Part shown: piece by piece, positions 60,500 through 64,000 of the stretch
Layout: the number at the start of each line of letters is the position of its first letter
Numbering within the stretch: position 1 is the first letter of the stretch
Assembly (NCBI RefSeq): GCF_037975245.1
Contig: NC_092580.1
Location: forward strand, 26,935,501 to 26,999,500
Direction of reading: 5' to 3'
Origin: Apostichopus japonicus
Lineage: Eukaryota; Echinodermata; Holothuroidea; Aspidochirotida; Stichopodidae
Length of the DNA stretch: 64,000 nt
Made by a program: the position numbers and the translations under genes
Notes under the pieces: model-generated
Told to the model about the DNA's origin: nothing
Databases searched by the model: none
Seen by the model: the letters and a program-made list of their open reading frames with translations, nothing else

Positions 60500-63400
60500 T
60501 CAATTGGTGATCTCTTTCACTTATCTTGATCATTTATCTGCCATGTTTGTTAGGTACTTTACATTTCAGTGAGTACCTTTAAAATATACTAATTTAATTT
60601 TTCAATAGTTTAATTTAATAAATTGGGCTATTAGAATTTCTAACATTTTGAATATTAAATTTGAAGGATAGAAGCAAAATTTTTCCAAGTATCAATCATT
60701 TGTGATTATGCCGATGTAATCAAACTTACTCTGTATATTGGCTTGAGTCTTGGTGCAGTAGAAGACAAAAGTAAAGAAGCACCACCAGCTGCAATTAACA
60801 TGCAAAATAAATCTCACACGAAACGAATACTAATTAACAACAAACAAATTAACAAACAAAACAATTGTTTTTAGAGTATCATCAACTTGTTTTTATTTTG
60901 TAAGACACTGACAAATGAGGTACTCACTTTCATGTCATTCATTTTCAATGAATTTTAAGTGGTGAATTTATACAACCAATATTATATGATATAATAATCA
61001 TTTAAATTACAATTCTCATCAACCTTTGACACACACCAAATGCTTGCTAAAGAACCGCTGTGAAAAGTGGAATTAGGTGCGAAAACAATGTTGGAAACCT
61101 GCGGTATTAAATATTGAAGTGAGGCGAATGCCCTGGGCATATATAAAAACAAGGGCATGATATGATGGGAATTTAGAAGTGTAAACAGTGCAAAGGATTT
61201 GACCTTGCCATGTGAAGAAATTAAGGCAAAATTTGGGGAAATCAACATTTTGGGACACGATAGTTTCACATCTGAAAATGAGATAATTAGTATTTTGGTA
61301 AGTTTCACAAAAATAATTGGAACCATCTGTCAACAAGAAAAGCAACAGCAGTTGTTAAATCCTGTTACAAGTCTGAATCAATATCAAACAAGATATATTA
61401 TCTCTGCAGACCATTTGTACCTCTCACAGTTGTACCTTATGTACACTTGTACTTAATGTCCTGGACAGCCCTGGTTTAAGAGATGCCACAGCCCCCTCAA
61501 CGCCCAACCTTTGACATGGCACCTTAACCCTTAATGATGGCATCGAATGAGGTCTTCCTCATATTTATCTCAAGAATGTAATAATGGGTAAAAAGAGTAA
61601 CAAAGAGAAAAGTTAACGAATAGGTACAAAGTATCAACTTTGTACAAAAGACAAGGTTATTTGAGGAAGGCTATGTGGTACTTTTGTGCGATGCAGTTTC
61701 TCAAGATTTTAAAATCAGAAAGAGCTGTTCTCTCCATGAGTATCCACTCTGGATGATTGATATCGGATGATGAAGTTTAAAGCATCCAGCCACATTCTTG
61801 CAATAATCAGTTATTACGACGGTTAACGCCTTAGGCTTGACCAGACTACCCTGCATATCGCTCATTCTAGTTATAGTGTATTATTTAGGCTTGAGCACCC
61901 TACCAGACTACCCTGCATATCGCTCATTCAAGTTATATGTATGCCTTAGGCTTGAGCACCCGACCAGCCTACCCCATATATAGCTCATTCTAGTTATAGC
62001 GAGATTTTGATTCTGTCCAACCCTATTCTCCAACCAATGTTTGTCCGTCCCTCGTAGAAAATCCATTGAGAACCGCTGTTGTAAAGGAAGCACAGTTAAG
62101 CTGGACAAAAAATGTGTTAAGTCTGATAAATACCAAAGGTAATTCTGATTATTCCTTGGATAACTTTACCTTTCTTATAAGGTTAGCAAGAACAACAAAC
62201 TTGGCTGTCCAACAAGACTAACGTATAATGGAAAGAATAAATGATTGCATTTGCTTTACGTGTTCAAGGAAGGGTTTGGTTTGTGGCTGCACCACTCATA
62301 TCTGTCTGTAGATTTTAAATCATTCCAACCACCTACACCATTCAACCTTACAATATGAATACCTTTAAATGTGAAGAAAAGAACGATCATAATAAAAATG
62401 AAAAAAAAATTAATAAAGAACAGATAAATCAAGGTACACCTTAACACTTGGCATTACTCAATATACACCAAAATAATATAAGAAAAACGAAAAATAAATC
62501 TAAAAATTTTCCTTTATAAGTAAACTTTGCCATGGGCATGACATTTAAACAAAGGAATGGATATGTTATAATAATGTATAATAACAGTTCTAATTTACAA
62601 CCTCTATTAAAAAATGGAATGTTCCTACATTTTTAGTTAGTAACTGCAGAGCTGGCTATGTTTTGTCTTTACCAACACCATTCATTATATTTTTAGGATG
62701 CATTCAATGTCGAATTTTCAAAAAGATTTTATTCTTGCTTACTTATGAGAATAAATTGTAATATGCATGTATGTCTCATGCATCGACTTTAGTAAATATA
62801 TTCATTTTAAGTTTGTTGGTTTCTGCATGTTAGTTTAAATTACAAAATAACTTTTCAATTACTTAACCATCCATTCTTCCCAGACCAGGGATGCAAAAAT
62901 TATATTTCTGTTTCTTCACATTTATTTTTCACTATATTTAAAAAAAAAATTATACTTAGCAATTTAATTTATTTCCAATTACTTCTAAGGCATTTCAAAA
63001 TATCACACTAAAGAACAATTGTTCTGACAGGAAGTTTTCTTTAGACCACTAATAGTAGTGAGAGACACAACACACAGCACTAACATGACCAAACTGAGCT
63101 GACACAAAATATTCTAGAAATTATCTAAGAAAATACACCATGTGATTTACAAAGGATGAAATTTGTAGGCCTACCTATGCTACATTCCTTCAGGTATAAT
63201 TCTTTGTTTTAAATTATGGTAAGTGGATAACGATGTTTTCTAAAGACCTTCACATAGAGAAGGGTTGCCATATTTATTTTTATAGTAATGGTGTATCACT
63301 CCCTAATTAGGAACAAGCAAATGTGGATGGTAGCCACATAAATCACTAAGTTAGAAATGAGTCATTATCCAATAATGCATGAATATTCATTGGATATGGC

Positions 63401-64000
63401 AGACACTCAGTTGGGAGAATTTTCTTTATACTATATTGCATGTCACGCTTTAGCTTCAAACAAAAGTTAGGAACTGTTCATACTGTCAGTATGAGGGCTT
63501 TGAACCATGGTACGAGAAGACAGTATACAGTGTTATTAGCACTGGAAAAATGTCCCAACTCGGTGGGGGTCAGACACCCAATTATCTCCACCATTACTGG
63601 TATATATCCATGGGAAATGTTCTTCCTTCTGAAGGATATATGTGTGGCAAGCGTATTGTTTTGTTCATAGAAATGCATTTTCTACCGGATATATCCTACT
63701 ATTAAGCCTAACTGTGATGATAAGATGGGACAGAGAGGCTACAAAATTATAACCCAGCTCAAACTGTCATTCAAGCTTAAGGAGACAACCACGCAAAAAA
63801 TGGGACATTGAAAAATCATGATCACCTTGTGATGAATTGCACACTCAGCTAAGGCTACAATTGGTTTTAAATACTCACCCTACATTTTGAATCAAAGTTA
63901 CATATTGAAACATATTACTTTGTACTTCTCCCTTGGTGTTTCCAATCAAGGCTGGTTGCTCATGGCAACAGTATGACATAATATAACAGTATTAATAAAC
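60500..64000. other. Right-hand flank, no gene recognised
   Basis: AT-rich sequence with scattered short open frames that show no domain motif or splice partner. The only structure I see is the minisatellite at 61828-62000 and A-runs near 62400 and 62940. Confidence 0.5.
61828..62000. repeat. Minisatellite, three copies of about 58 bp
   Basis: Three diverged head-to-tail units begin near 61828, 61882 and 61943. Each contains TTAGGCTTGA, CCAGACTACC (CCAGCCTACC in the last), a CATAT(C/A) stretch, GCTCATTC and (T/A)AGTTATA. Confidence 0.8.

Overview
This is an animal nuclear genome segment. It has AT-rich introns, GT-AG splicing and abundant short transposon remnants. Five conserved genes can be assembled exon by exon, and four are complete. 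Protein sequences and repeat types suggest an invertebrate deuterostome, most likely an echinoderm. A sea cucumber is plausible, but this is an inference and not a demonstrated identification.

Layout. (1) 275-10932, minus strand: the first four coding exons of a NUAK-type protein kinase; the gene runs off the left edge. Its introns hold a tandem array of partial copies of its own exon 2, two retroelement insertions (one with a hammerhead-ribozyme-like core, one with a 5' inversion) and a 42-bp tandem repeat. (2) 10933-21903: no recognisable gene, but TA-type and hAT-type elements and a strong hairpin. (3) 21904-25094, plus: a complete 178-aa PRAF2/ARL6IP5-type membrane protein in three exons. 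(4) 25095-30362: intergenic, with a short inverted-repeat element carrying telomere-like repeats and a LINE reverse-transcriptase relic. (5) 30363-39275, plus: complete UBA3, the NEDD8 E1 catalytic subunit, 14 coding exons and 439 aa. It is followed by a nest of inserted elements. (6) 44861-49931, minus: complete TSR2, six exons and 194 aa. One intron uses a GC donor, and two introns carry clean transposon insertions with target-site duplications. (7) 52628-59323, plus: complete TAF3, seven coding exons and 1007 aa, with an N-terminal histone fold and a C-terminal PHD finger. (8) 59324-64000: TAF3 3' UTR, then gene-free sequence with a minisatellite.

The genes are ordinary housekeeping functions: kinase signalling, ER/Golgi membrane trafficking, cullin neddylation, 40S ribosome maturation and TFIID transcription. 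They do not form one pathway. The PRAF2/ARL6IP5-UBA3 adjacency matches the vertebrate ARL6IP5-UBA3 neighbourhood and may be ancient linkage. The most unusual signals are in non-coding DNA: the exon-fragment array in the NUAK gene and the hammerhead-like retroelement family.
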